Assembly (NCBI GenBank): GCA_022414725.1
Contig: CM039462.1
Location: 95,339,363 to 95,403,362, forward strand
DNA from: Microglena sp. YARC
Taxonomy: Eukaryota > Chlorophyta > Chlorophyceae > Chlamydomonadales > Chlamydomonadaceae
Length of the DNA: 64,000 nucleotides
Reading direction: 5' to 3'
Position numbers and translations under genes: made by a program. The stretch's first letter is position 1; each line of letters starts with the position of its first letter. Positions 47,144 through 57,922 of this stretch are shown here, piece after piece. The notes below the pieces were generated by a model. That model was not told the DNA's origin and ran no database searches. It worked only from the letters and a program-made list of their open reading frames with translations.

Positions 47144-48439
47144 CGACTCTCCCGTTGGGACCTTTCGTTATCTTGAATGCGTGTAAACGGCGATTAACTC
47201 CTTTGACGGTGCTAGTGCCATGACCAAACAACTTGTAAACGTTGTCTAGGAGGACAGCGGAGAAGTCCCCTATAGAGGTCACGACGTCTTGCCTTGTGTA
47301 AGGGCCCATTGTCTTGAATAAGTTACCAACAATGCCCATCAGATGGTCCAGGGTGTACACTTCCATGTTCTTTAACCCTTGCGAGATCACAGAGTACTTT
47401 TGGTCAAGATTGCTATGTGTGTGTCCGGGAGGGAGGAAATGGACGTACACTTCCTCAAACCAGTTCATCTCAACCAACAAGGACAAGTATGCGAACATGA
47501 AAGCGTTCTTGTTGTCCTTTGCCGCGTTGTCCATTTGCAAGAAGCAATACGGTGGAAGCTGCCCCTCTTCTTCAAGGACCCGGTTGAAGAAATGTTGGAA
47601 GCATGATATAGTCAGATTGATGGACTGCGAGTAGAATGGCAAAGCCCAATAACCAATGAAGCCTCTTCCCTGGGAGAATAATCCTGAGTTAACATAGAAG
47701 GTAACATGAAGTCAGAATATTAGCATTATTTTGTTAATTAATCATTTCAAGTTTTAAATACTGTGTATGCTCCCGATTATGATCGGGAGGACATGTCCTA
47801 CATGCGCTGTATTTGTACTCACCCATGATGCGTGTCTTTAGAAGTTCACCTCCTGCGGTCTTCTTTGTATGTGAGAATTGGCGTGACTGAGGAATATTAG
47901 TCTTCTTGTTGTCCATTGCATCAGCGGATGCGTGCAAGAAGAGCTTCGGATACTGTTCAGACAGTTTTTCACGGATGTCATACCTACGCCGACCAATGGA
48001 AATCTGATTACGGTGCACAGCCTGACTCTGACGAAGTTCATCAACTGCTGGCTGAAACGTAGTGGTCAGGAGTCTGGCTCGGTACTTGACGCAGTCGTCG
48101 CACTTGGCGAAAGGCTGCCAAGTCTTTATCTTCACGTTCCACCAATGTGCATGCCATAGTTTACGCAAACTGCTGTATAATGTTCTGGGAGGAACCATGC
48201 CCTTCATCTTCATTTCCCTAAAGACAGCTTGCTTGCTTTGAAATATGCCGCAATGTAAAAAAATCAAAGGGCGCATGACCTAAGATTTTTTCCTTCCTCT
48301 AGATCCTGGAGCATAAGAAGTCTGGTGCGGCATTGACTCCTCAAACTCATCTACGAGAGATTTCATCGCAGCGTTGAAATTGTCCCTCAACACTGCGGAT
48401 GCACTCCTCTTCCTCCTCACCTTCACAGCAGGTTCAAAC
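47144..48439 (-). CDS. Candidate catalytic core of copy C gene 1 (exons 3-4)
   Basis: Exon 3 brings FLHCGIF, the paired cysteines KCDDC, and the first candidate acidic residue in ASADAMDNKKTN. Exon 4 brings GYWALPFYSQS, QMDNAAKDNKNAFMFAYL, VHFLPPGHTHSNLDQKYSVI and FGHGTSTVKGVNRR. The pattern D...D...(GHTH)xxxD with beta strands before each acidic residue fits an RNase H-fold DDE/D enzyme. The pattern DN-KDNKN...GHTH-DQ is that of proteins with the DUF7869 domain, which are common in eukaryotic mobile elements. The enzymatic role is inference. These blocks are the most conserved between A, B and C. Confidence 0.6.
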
Positions 48440-49137
48440 CTAGACAGGGTCCAATGGAACAAGGTTAGGTCGCTTATTGTTATGGATGCTCCCGAGCATG
48501 ATCGGGAGGATAGAATGGATCATTATACGGTTGCCTGATGTATTGGGTTGTCCCGAGCATAATCGGGAGGAAGCAAAGTGCACTGTAACCACATGAGAAT
48601 TCGGGATAACTTACTCTCTGTTGTTTTTGATCTGACCACTTATCGCTAGCCATGCATTTGAACCGATTACGGATGCAGCCTGATAAAATGACTTGCAAAC
48701 GTCATAGCCCAATATCCTGAACGAGCAAAAGAATCGTTAAGTTCGAGTCATAATATGTAACAATTTCAAATTACAACCTACCTTGTCGACACACTCCTTG
48801 TCCCTGTCTTGCGATCCCGCTTGCTTGCCAGTGCATTCAATTCGATGTAGCATCGACGTTGCCTTTCGGCAGGTTCGAGCTCGGCGAATTCATTTCGTCG
48901 TTCGCGAATTACATCCTGTGGGAGTACCAAGTGACATGTCTTCTTGCACTTACAGGTAATAAGCTTGTCGAATTGATTCACGGTATCAGAGTTGCTCTCT
49001 TCGGCTGACACGGTTTCAATCGAATCGTTGCCACTGGGATTCTCGAAATCTAGTTGTCGACGTCGAGGTACTGGCAACATAGGCTCAACCCAGTGGTGTA
49101 TGCCCAATCCAATTCCTGGGGAAGGGGTAGCGTCCAT

Positions 49138-49500
49138 TTTGCCCCTTCCCCTCAAAGAAACTAAGCCTGCCAAGATGATAAGGAGGAATTGACAGTGGGC
49201 CTGCCGTCGGGTGAGTGATCGCGGAACCCGGGACCAGCCAACTTTACCGAGGTGGATCTGTACCGCGACCAGCAGACTAGACCGGGCCTTCCGTCGGGTG
49301 AGTGATCGCGGAACCCGGGACCAGCGACTTCCGACTATACTCGGGAGCTTTGACATAGACCGGGCCTAGCAAACTGCAAGGGCTAATACTGTAAGAATCA
49401 ATTCGGGAACACAAGACTGTATTTTGCAGTACGTGAATAACTAGAGGCCGTAGTTCGACGCTGTCCAAGGTCCTATCAGTTTGCTTGCTATGTCGGTATT
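49138..49500. promoter_or_regulatory. Shared promoter region between the divergent genes of copy C
   Basis: The 363-bp gap contains a 33-bp direct duplication starting GTCGGGTGAGTGATCGCGGA (about 49206 and 49295) that copy A has only once. A half hairpin ACTATACTCGGGAG lies at 49334. Confidence 0.5.
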
Positions 49501-50297
49501 ATGCCGCCGAAGGACCCTGACGAGGTGAATTCTTTTAAGAGACCCCTTCTTCCTAACTTCCAACCTACGCAAACCGATTCACGTCGTAAACAAACGCGGA
49601 GAGACATTTTCTCCAACTTCGTAACAACCCATTCAAGGGTTGTTCCCGGGAAAATACCTAAGCAGCAACCTGTGCAACCTAAACCTTTACGCTCTGGTGC
49701 TGTAGCTACCCAGCCTGCGCAACCTCGACGACCAGCTGCAGTGCCTGCGCAACCTCGACAACCAGCTGCAGTGCCTGCGAAACCTCGACTGTTGCAACCT
49801 AGGACTCTGTCCTTCAATACAGTTGAGAGCTTTGCGAACAGTAGCATGTCCCCTCCCAAAGGTGGTGTTGTCACAAGCAAGTCTAAACTAGTCCGTGCAG
49901 CAGAAAACTTACCCGAGGAACGTACACCAGTAGCTGATGCGGTAACAGGTGAAGGGGTAAGAGAGGGGCCACCACGACAACCACCTATTGGTTGGGTTGA
50001 AGGACCTCACAACCCTGATGGACCCCTTGGATTTACCGAGATCGCCAGAGATGAAAGTGATGCAGACTCCAAATTGTATTGGGCACCATATGTCACCTTC
50101 ACCTACGTGGGTAATGAAGAGGATCGATTAGGCTTGCACAAGATAGGTATCGTCGCATGGGACAGTGAACGAGATGCGCTTCTTCGCAAGGGTAGGAAGT
50201 CCCCCTATCAGCTCTGCATAGACGACTTGAAGGACTATGGAGGAAGGACAGAACAAGATGGAAAGCAAATCTTTATTCCGTGCCCGGCTATAGTCAA
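49501..50297 (+). CDS. Copy C gene 2 exon 1
   Basis: It starts MPPKDPDEVNS. The repeated PAQPRRPAAV and PAQPRQPAAV units (residues about 75-100) are low complexity. The end (APYVTFTYVGNEEDR, GIVAWDSERDALL, LCIDDLKDYGG) is conserved in B. The exon is open over its full length. The fold is not recognised. Confidence 0.75.
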
Positions 50298-50388
50298 GTA
50301 AGTTCAGATGGGTGTTGCTTATGAATTTGGACTGCATGTATTCTAAGTACATGTTTTCTGTATCATTCTCTCGTTGGGTTTGTCAATG

Positions 50389-50880
50389 CTCCCGACTACG
50401 ATCGGGAGGACTGTGTGTATGCCGAGTACATGTTTTCTGTACCATTCTCTCGTTGGGTTTATCAATGCTCCCGACTACGATCGGGAGGACTGTGTGTATG
50501 CCGAGTACATGTTTTCTGTATCATTCTCTCGTTGGGTTTGTCAATGCTCCCGACTACGATCGGGAGGACTGTGTGTATGCCGAGTACATGTTTTCTGTAT
50601 CATTCTCTCGTTGGGTTTGTCAATGCTCCCGACTACGATCGGGAGGACTGTGTGTATGCCGAGTACATGTTTTCTGTATCATTCGCGCGTTGGGTTTGTC
50701 AATGCTCCCGACTACGATCGGGAGGACTGTGTGTATGCCGAGTACATGTTTTCTGTATCATTCTCTCGTTGGGTTTGTCAATGCTCCCGACTACAATCGG
50801 GAGGACTGTGTGTATGCCGAGTACATGTTTTCTGTATCATTCTCTCGTTGGGTTTGTCAATGCTCCCGACTACGATCTAC
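50389..50880. repeat. 79-bp tandem array, 7 copies, in gene 2 intron 1 of copy C
   Basis: Hairpins CTCCCGACTACGATCGGGAG occur at 50389 and every 79 bp to 50863. The spacer is the inverse-strand equivalent of the copy A array (GTACATGTTTTCTGTATCAT, TCGTTGGGTTTGTCAA). Units within the array are almost identical. Confidence 0.95.
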
Positions 50881-50924
50881 ATAATCTGAATCATTTGCTC
50901 TACCAACCTATTTGTCTTACGCAG

Positions 50925-51439
50925 CGTCCACGATGACGGTACCGTGGAAGTAAAAGTCAACGCGGGCGAGCAGGTTTTGGGATGCGGTGTCATGGACGTA
51001 TGGACCAAGGCGCGCCAAGAGCCAATGAACATCGAAGTCGTTGCTGGTGGACCAGCCTTCAATGTTACGGCTACGCACACTCACTGGTTGAGGTTTCGCG
51101 GCGAATGCAGGCCTATGTGTGGAGCTGATGCTTTCTGGTCGACACTCGCCCTTGCGGGATCCAAGCCAGCCCAGATGAAGTCACTAGCGTTCGGAGGCCC
51201 ATGTCTGGAGCCCTATCAAGCATACGAGTTCACAATGTCGCTCTTCTCATGGTGGTATAAAATGCGCGGATCGCCTGTTAGGGTCGGCAAGGGCGGATGT
51301 ATCGCCGACAAAGACCTGGTGGAAAGTAAGGCGTGGGTTCAGACATGCGAAGGAAAGCTCGGGAACGATTTCAAGGACTTTGGTCCTGGCGACAGGAGGT
51401 CACCTCGATCTTTACAAAAAGAGCCTTCACCTGACGCCG
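50925..51439 (+). CDS. Copy C gene 2 exon 2 (Cys/Trp domain)
   Basis: The acceptor is TTACGCAG and the donor GTGAGTG. The exon contains VLGCGVMDVW, GGPAFNVTATHTHWLRF, ECRPMCGADAFW and GKGGCIAD. Cys, His and Trp positions are shared with A and B, so a small metal-binding or disulfide-free globular domain is possible. No family is recognised. The exon is open. Confidence 0.7.
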
Positions 51440-51637
51440 GTGAGTGAGCAATCGAACGGACTGTACTGGTGCACCACGGCTCAGGTCGAATTTTCAAATC
51501 TGACAGGTACATTTTGAATATTACGTACGCTGTGGGATGTACACCGTTCGAAACAACCATTGTGTCCTGACCGCAACTGCCGCTTTCAAATTCGATAGGA
51601 TATTGCGTAACTTCTGCACTCTTTCCATTTCCTTCAG

Positions 51638-51716
51638 GCTCCGCGAAGAAGGCAGGAAGGAAGCGACGAGATCAGCTCACTACAATCAACGAAGAGGGCA
51701 GATCGCCGACAACTTT
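51638..51716 (+). CDS. Copy C gene 2 short basic exon
   Basis: It lies between acceptor TCCTTCAG and donor GTAAGT. It encodes a lysine/arginine-rich linker, and copy B has an equivalent at 22343-22284. Confidence 0.5.
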
Positions 51717-51849
51717 GTAAGTTCATCGTATTCAAATTGTTATCTCCTTTCGCAATCGATCACTCGTTCAGCGTGAATGAACCATTGCAGTCAAGTCTAT
51801 TCCCTGCATCGTAGTCATGTCGATCGCATCAACTTAAACACGCGCGTCA

Positions 51850-53150
51850 CTGATTTTGAATACCGTCCTCCTTGGGCGTTCCGGTTATAGTCGGGAGGAC
51901 TTCGGTCCTCCTTGGGTGTTTTGTTGTTATCTCCTTTTGCAATCGATGACTCGTTTGCGTGAATGAACCATTGCAGTCAAGTCTGTTCCCTGCATCGTAG
52001 TCATGTCGATCGCATCAACTTAAACACGCGCGTCACTGATTTTGAATACGGTCCTCCTTGGGCGTTCCGATTGTAGTCGGGAGGACATCGGATGTTCAAT
52101 GTTCAATCTTCCGCAATCTTATCTAATCAACTAAGTCAATGCTCCCAATTATAGTCGGGAGGACACTGGATGTTCAATGCTCACACTTCCGCAATCATTC
52201 ACTAATCAAGTATGTCAATGCTCCCGAGTGCGTGAATGAACGATTATAATCGGCAGGACACTGGATGTTCAATCTTCAATCTTCCGCAATAATTTACCAA
52301 TCAACTATGTCAAAGCTCCCGAGTATAGTCGGGAGGACATCGGATGTTCCATGTTCAATCTTCCGCAATCTTATCTAATCAACTAAGTCAATGCTCCCGA
52401 TTATAGTCGGGAGGACGCTGGATGTCCAATGCTCAAACTTCCGCAATCATTCACTAATCAAGTATGTCAATGCTCCCGAGTATAATCGGCAGGACACTTG
52501 ATGTCCAAAGCTCAATCTGCCGCAATAATTTACCAATCAACTAAGTCAATGCTCCCGAGTATAGACGGGAGGACACTGGATGTTCAATGCTCAAACTTCC
52601 GCAATCATTCACTAATCAAGTATGTCAATGCTCCCGAGTATAATCGGCAGGACACTGGATGTTCAATGCTCAATCTGCCACAATAATTTACCAATCAACT
52701 ATGTCAATGCTCCCGAGTATAATCGGCAGGACTCTGGATATTCAATGTTTAATATTCCGCAATAATTTACCAATCAACTATGTCAAAGCTCCCGAGTATA
52801 GTCGGGAGGACACTGGATGTTCAATGTTCAATCTTCCGCAATCTTTTCTAATCAACTAAGTCAATGCTCCCGATTATAGTTGGGAGGACACTGGATGTTC
52901 AATGCTCAAACTTCCGCAATCATTCACTAATCAAGTATGTCAATGCTCCCGAGTATAATCGGCAGGACACTTGATGTCCAATGCTCAATCTGTAGGCAAT
53001 AATTCACCAATCAACTAAGTCAATGCTCCCGATTATAGTCGGGAGGACACTGGATATTCAATGTTTACTATTCCGCAATTTTTTTGGAATCAACTATGTC
53101 AATGCTCCCAACCATAGTCGGGAGACACTGAATGTTCAATGTTCTGACCC
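51850..53150. repeat. About 80-bp tandem hairpin array, about 15 units, in a copy C gene 2 intron
   Basis: Units carry CTCCCGAGTATAGTCGGGAG or variants (AATCGGCAGGAC), followed by ACACTGGATGTTCAATGCTC, then CTTCCGCAATCATTCACTAA. Two subtypes alternate, with complete (CGGGAG) or broken (CGGCAG) right hairpin arms. The first part (51730-52070) contains a 175-bp direct duplication starting near CAATCGATCACTCG. Confidence 0.9.
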
Positions 53151-53186
53151 CTCACTAAGTCAAATATGTTTTATCAATCCCTTCAG

Positions 53187-54564
53187 GTTTGCTGATCCCA
53201 AGAAGAACCCTGCTGTACCCATGGGCAAAGGCAAGCGTGCTGCGTCGCAGGCTGCAGACAATGCACCAGCCGCAAAGAAACAAACTCCTGTACGCGAACC
53301 CGAGATTCATTCCTTGGAGGACGATTCAGACTTGAACTCAAGAAGTTCTGTCGACCATGTGACCGGGCCATCTGACGACGATGATGCACCCAAAACCGCT
53401 TCTAAGAAAAGAGGTCGCGGTCAGCCTGATTCTCAGAAGAAGACTAAGAAGAAGGCGAAGAGATCACCGGCAGGAGAGAAGAAAGGGGACAGCATTGGAA
53501 ACATCGAAGACGATTTGGCTAAGGCTAAGGCTTTCCTGACCGACAAGCATGTTGGTGGAGAGCATTCATTGGACTGCACGAAGTTCCTCCCTCCAAAGCT
53601 ACCTGTCCGAATCCGTGTGTTGGACCCTGTTCGAGTCGATCAACTCCTCGCCAATTTTTTGAAAACCACAATGGCCACTGGGAAGGTATTGTTCATGGAC
53701 ATCAGCAAGGACCTGCAGAAGGTATCTCCAGCTTGGGCTAATATTGATCCAAGCAGGCTGGAACAGACGTTCAACAACATCTCCAATGTGAAACGGGAGT
53801 TTGGCGAGCCATGGATCATCGGAGGGTACCACAGCTCCCAAGCCTTCATCAAGTGGGCAGCAGACCGCCCTGGTGAAATTCCTCTGCGCAATTGCTTCGT
53901 GTACCGGTTGTCACAGGTGGAGGGTGCCACGTACGACGAGAAGCTTCAGAACGCTCGCCTTCTTTCCCTTTTGGACAACACAAGCGGCCAGTCGACTGAG
54001 GGGTACGACTCTCAGCCATTTTTGGTTTCTACCTTCCTGTGGCGTGAATTGTACCTTCAGGCAGGCTGTCCCGCTCGGACTGAGAAGGGGCATCAGTCAG
54101 ACCAGTACAACAACTTCAAAACTCTGTGTGTCACCGGGGACGAGAAGTTGACGAAGGCTGTTGCTAGCCAGGGGGGTGGCACCGTGCCACGCTTCAAAGT
54201 CGTGAGCTTGGACGAAGAGTCCTACAACAAGGCTTTTCTGATCATGTCCTCCATGGACGACCGGAAGAAGATCGGCGCCGACCACCTTGTTGAGCGCCTA
54301 CAGAACGTGGAGCCTCCGCCTCCCCCAAACGATGAGGAGGGAGAGGAGGGGGACGACGAGGAAGGTGGACCTGGTAAAAGGGCTAAGGGAAAGGCTAAGG
54401 ACAAGATGAGGTCGGTCCTCGTTGAGGACATGAAGGAAACTATGAAGCTGCCATCTGGAGAGCTGAAGTTCTTCCTGAAGTCCGTGACCGACGACTTGTA
54501 TGTCCACAAGTATGAAGCTTTCAAGATCAAGGACGAAGTGGACAATGTCGCGTTCACTACCGCG
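53187..54564 (+). CDS. Copy C gene 2 ParB-like exon
   Basis: The acceptor is CCTTCAG and the donor GTAGGTT. The first about 110 residues are basic and Lys/Ser/Asp-rich (nuclear-localisation-like KKTKKKAKR). The conserved block is LPVRIRVLDPVRV, VLFMDI, FGEPWIIGGYHSSQAFIKW, CFVYRLSQVEG, LLDNTSGQSTEGYDSQPF and FLWRELYL. Gly-Gly-x-His-Ser-Ser-x-Ala followed by a conserved Asn region resembles the ParB/Srx fold. An acidic stretch and a KRAKGKAK segment follow. The exon is open and, with its B counterpart, the best conserved part of gene 2. Confidence 0.58.
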
Positions 54565-54599
54565 GTAGGTTCATGTTGTATATTAAGTTATTTTCATAC

Positions 54600-54870
54600 A
54601 TGATCGGGATGACTGTGATGAAGTACGGTGGTGTGCCATTTTTCGTTATTGACAGCGATTCACTTCTCGTATTGGACGATGCTTCCGAGTATGATCGAGA
54701 GGACTGTGGGTGTGCCATGTCTCGTTATTGACATAGATTCACTTCTCGCTTTGGACGATGCTGCCGAGTATGATCGGGAGGACTGTGCGTGTGCCATATC
54801 TAGTTATTGACGGCGAATCCCTTCTTGCATTGGATGATGCTGCCGATTATGATCGGGAGATGCTTCCTTG
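54600..54870. repeat. Three-unit hairpin repeat (about 98 bp) in a copy C intron
   Basis: Units contain GCCGAGTATGATCGGGAGGA with GTGTGCCAT, TCGTTATTGAC and GATTCACTTCTCG. The left hairpin arm is degraded (CTGCCG or CTTCCG). Confidence 0.85.
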
Positions 54871-54910
54871 TATGATCGTTATCATGACAAGAAAACTCTT
54901 TTATTCGCAG

Positions 54911-56001
54911 ACGTTTGCATTGGCATACAAGGCTTCGTTGGTTCATTAAAAGACAGAAGTGTCAGCGGGCTTCGTCATCTACATCATCGACAGGCTTCTC
55001 AAGCAACACAATGTCTCGCCTGTGTCCTTTCATGACGACTTGAAGTTACGCTTCAATTCTGGTTCGCCGCTTGACCTTGAGGCAAAGGGCTTCACGCACA
55101 TGCACGCCTTCTTGGGCAATAACGCGGAACCCGCCGTTACCAACAAACCCCTTCCGCTGGGTGGCATCGCCTTCAGCAGCAAGGCAGCTTCTGAAATCTT
55201 GATCGGGGGCATTCGATCCGATGCTTCGATTCCCGCACATCAGGTCTTCGCCGGGTGGCTGAGGGACTATACCGCCCAGAGAAGGGATTGGTATGGTATA
55301 CCACCTAGGGATGAAGTTTTGATGCCCAAGCTAACCATCACCGAGTCACGCACGCAAGTGGGAGGTCTGCTGAGTTTCGCGACAGACAAGGAAGCGCTAA
55401 ACCAGCTTCTCGACAGGTGGTTTTCTGTGATCAGGACAAGGTCCAGCAAAAAAACCAGGCACAGATTATCAGTACCCTGGCCGCTAGCATTGACGACATG
55501 AAGTTGCTAGTTCAGCCTGACCAGGAGTACCCAATGGCGACAGACGGCCTCCAACAACCAATCTGTGATGATATGTCCAAGTTCCTCAAGGCCTGCCGTG
55601 AACTGCTTTTCGCACACCCCATTCCGCCTCGCAGTATCCATCTTGATGCGTTGAACACCATCGGGGGAGTCGTGGGTTTCCTCGTCATGGACTTAACAAG
55701 GCGGAGGAAAGATGGAGCAGCAGGGATTCCGATGTTGAACCTGACAGAGGAGGTCTTGTTGTCATTGGCAGTAAAGTACGGTGATTTGCCAGTGTGGAAA
55801 AGGGGAGAGCCTTCCGAACGCTTTTTCCGTCTCTACGATGGTGGACAGATGTATCCACACCTGATGTCGGCAGCTACAGCAGTGTTCATGGACGCTGACC
55901 ACCAGATTGGAGCCGGTCGGGTCCAGCTAGAGACGGCAACAGTCAGCGCGCACCTTTACAACATGAAGGCGAAAACATTCCAGTGTGATGAAATCCGTAA
56001 G
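54911..56001 (+). pseudogene. Copy C gene 2 helical middle exon
   Basis: It corresponds to two exons in copy B (18352-18203 and 18035-17090), with no intron here. Conserved segments are EVSAGFV, DEVLMPKLTITE, CDDMSKFL, and TVSAHLYNMKAKTFQCDEI near the end. An in-frame TAA near 54947 sits where copy B reads DHF, and a frameshift lies in an A7 run near 55450. No family is recognised. Confidence 0.65.
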
Positions 56002-56029
56002 GTGCGTAGATGTTTAAAATGATAGACTA

Positions 56030-56150
56030 CAAGTTGAAAAGTTGACGCTCCCGATCATAATCGGAGGATGATGTGTTAAGCATGTCTTTTCACCACTTCA
56101 AAATCCATTACACATAATCCTTCCGATCATAGTCGGGAGCATCACGTTGT
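56030..56150. repeat. Two hairpins in the last intron of copy C gene 2
   Basis: CTCCCGATCATAATCGGAG (56047) and CTTCCGATCATAGTCGGGAG (56120). Copy B has a B-type hairpin, CTCCCCTTTGCAAAGGGGAG (16899), in the same intron. Confidence 0.85.
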
Positions 56151-56210
56151 TCAACTTGTCTTCCAACCCATAATCTAACTGACTTGTACATATTTCGTTT
56201 ACTCTTGCAG

Positions 56211-57239
56211 GTGCCTGGCAAACTGATCGACTTGGTGATCATCGACCCCTGTCTCACTGGCGATGAAAAGGGACCGTTGTGGCTCGTCGATGAAGACTCT
56301 TGGAGTTCGACTGATGTGATCGACATGCTGCGGAACTTAGCAGGCCAGAATCGGAAGTTTGCCTCAGTGTGGCCATGTGGTCGTGTACACCAACCAAGAG
56401 GAAGGCAGCAGGTTCCTTGTGGCTTTCAGAGAAGCTGGCGTGGCTGACATTCGCCATACCCACATTACACGCATGGGGCCAGACTTCAAGACACATTCCA
56501 CCAGCATCGCCATCTCTGGGATCTTGCATCAAGGTGCGGGACAAGCGGGCCCGTCCTCGAAAGCTTCCAGTTCTTCTTCTGGTCTTGCCGCTGCCATCAC
56601 GGTCTTCCTACCGCCTATTGACGCACAGAAAAGTGCCATTGGACGCCCCGACATTAGCGGCTGCTCGATGAGTCCCAAACAAGTTGGATACCGCAGGAGA
56701 AGTGTTTCCGAATTCCGTCACTTTGTGCGGGAGCTTAGCTCCGTTGGCAACTATGTGATGTGCATGCAAGCTGGCGATGCCTCGGGCATGCTAGCGGCTT
56801 TGCTAGAGAGAGGAACGCCATTGGCTTGGACTGTATCACTCAGAAGCTTGGGGCTGCTGCATGGCGTTTGAACATGTTTGCAAAAACGGAGCAGGCTATT
56901 CTATCACGTCTCGAAGCCTGTACTGATGCAGATGATGAAACAAGGGTGAGGACGGCGGTACTGGTTCAGGAAGACATTGACGCAGAGTTTCGCGACAACC
57001 CTGCTGAGCCCAGTGAGGAAATGATGCAAAAGCTAGAGACGTGTCTCCAGACATATCGCAAGAAGAACGCCGCACATTGGCCTGAGGACGAGTTCGAGGC
57101 CTGCAAGGAGAAGGTTCTGGAAAGCTGCATCAGTGCAGCAACAGTAAAAGGGCTGATGAGGACCAAGAAGTTAGATTTAGCCCTCGTTGGGTTGCGTGCC
57201 AACTTGTTCCCAGAGCAAGACGAGTCAGTTAGCACATGA
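56211..57239 (+). pseudogene. Copy C gene 2 last exon: DNA methyltransferase-like domain
   Basis: After acceptor TCTTGCAG the domain begins KLIDLVIIDPCLTGDEKG (motif IV position, DPCL instead of DPPY/F). HITRMGPDF, GRPDISGCSM, FVRELSSVGNYVMC and SGMLAALLE follow, matching 16846-15827 of copy B. Frameshifts near 56365 and near 56815 break it into three frames. The Gly-rich motif I (GDASG, against DGSG in B) is partly preserved. The fold assignment rests on the order of motifs. Both copies lack a canonical catalytic motif. Confidence 0.58.
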
Positions 57240-57922
57240 TCTGTCAGCACTAAGTGCAGAAGTTAGCACCAATGGACTTGTTGGCAGCAGTGCAACATTA
57301 GCATTGTGCACAAGTTTCACGAGTGTACTTGTTTGCACCATCCAACACACATTTTGAGTGATTTCAGGATTCTAGGATGGCAGGTTGCAGATTTCAGGAT
57401 TTAAATTTGTGTTATGTACATAATGAGCTTATGAGGTATGAAATTATGAATAATAAGTCCTGAGTTAGGAGTTATTAGTTCTGACTTGTATAAGGTACAT
57501 ATAAGTTCTGAGTTGTGAGTTATAAATTATGAGGTACACATAAATACAGATTTCGGAGTCGTAAGTACTAAGTTGTAATTTTGAACTGTTGAGTTGTGAG
57601 TTGTGAGATAAATAATTATGAGCAATGCGTTCAAGACTTTGTAAACAGCTTTCACCTTCCTCTTGACTGTCCTCTACAATTGATTTTGTATTCGAATACT
57701 TTCTCTCTCTCCAAACGAGCAAATTAATGTTACAATTGAAATTGAAGGGAATAGTCTCTTTCTCCGGAATACAACAAAACAATCTTACAAAATAAATTGT
57801 AAGATATTTTCGTACAAGCCACCAAAAAAGCAAAATCAATTAATTTGAGAAAACGATCTTACAATATTTATCGTAAGATTTCAGTAAAATAAAAAATCCG
57901 TTCGGAAGCAGGAACGCCCATT
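57240..57922. repeat. Right subterminal region and terminal repeat of copy C
   Basis: There is no gene. TTATGAG/GAGTTATGAG-like degenerate repeats (57415-57620) are the inverse of the CATAACTC repeats in copy B. Palindromes with CTTACAA...TTGTAAG and CTTACAA...CGTAAG lie at 57780-57885. The terminal repeat is 57894-57922. Confidence 0.8.

Larger units (their letters stand above)
45515..49137 (-). pseudogene. Copy C gene 1: DDE-like (DUF7869-type) transposase candidate
   Basis: Exons on the minus strand: 49137-48782, 48716-48615, 48439-47823, 47683-47144 and 46860-45515. Exon 1 starts MDATPSPG and has the Cys cluster CKCKKTCH. Exon 2 (YDVCKSFYQAASVIG) is intact here, unlike copy A. Exon 3 has one in-frame TAG at about 48280, where copy A has AAG and copy B has no stop. 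Exon 5 is open for most of its length and contains KWWTDFF and a C-terminal SH3/BAH-like segment (WDVVEVKSL). A one-base loss near 45690 turns its acidic tail into an Arg-rich one. Without these two lesions it would be about 950 residues. It is the only transposase candidate in the element. Confidence 0.78.
49501..57239 (+). pseudogene. Copy C gene 2: ParB-like plus DNA-methyltransferase-like multi-exon gene
   Basis: Exons: 49501-50297, 50925-51439, 51638-51716, 53187-54564, 54911-56001 and 56211-57239, all with GT...AG borders that match copy B (and A where present). The protein would be about 1,600 residues: a Pro-rich N-terminus, a Cys/Trp domain, a short basic linker, a ParB-like domain, a helical middle part and a methyltransferase-like end. 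Lesions are an in-frame TAA near 54947 and frameshifts near 55450 (an A7 run), 56365 and 56815. All large introns contain hairpin motifs. Divergent pairing with gene 1 in all three copies implies joint function in the element's life cycle. Confidence 0.75.
45166..57922 (-). mobile_element. Transposon copy C, complete, 12.8 kb, inserted in the viral polymerase gene
   Basis: The 29-bp terminal inverted repeats are at 45166-45194 and 57894-57922, with the same first 19 bases as A and B and inner bases CCGAACGGATTT. The target duplication AAGC is at 45162-45165 and 57923-57926. Gene 1 is on the minus strand (45515-49137) and gene 2 on the plus strand (49501-57239). C is close to A in sequence and carries A-type hairpins. 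It is the only copy in the window with gene 2 complete in the A-type sequence. Both genes carry inactivating changes. Confidence 0.95.
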
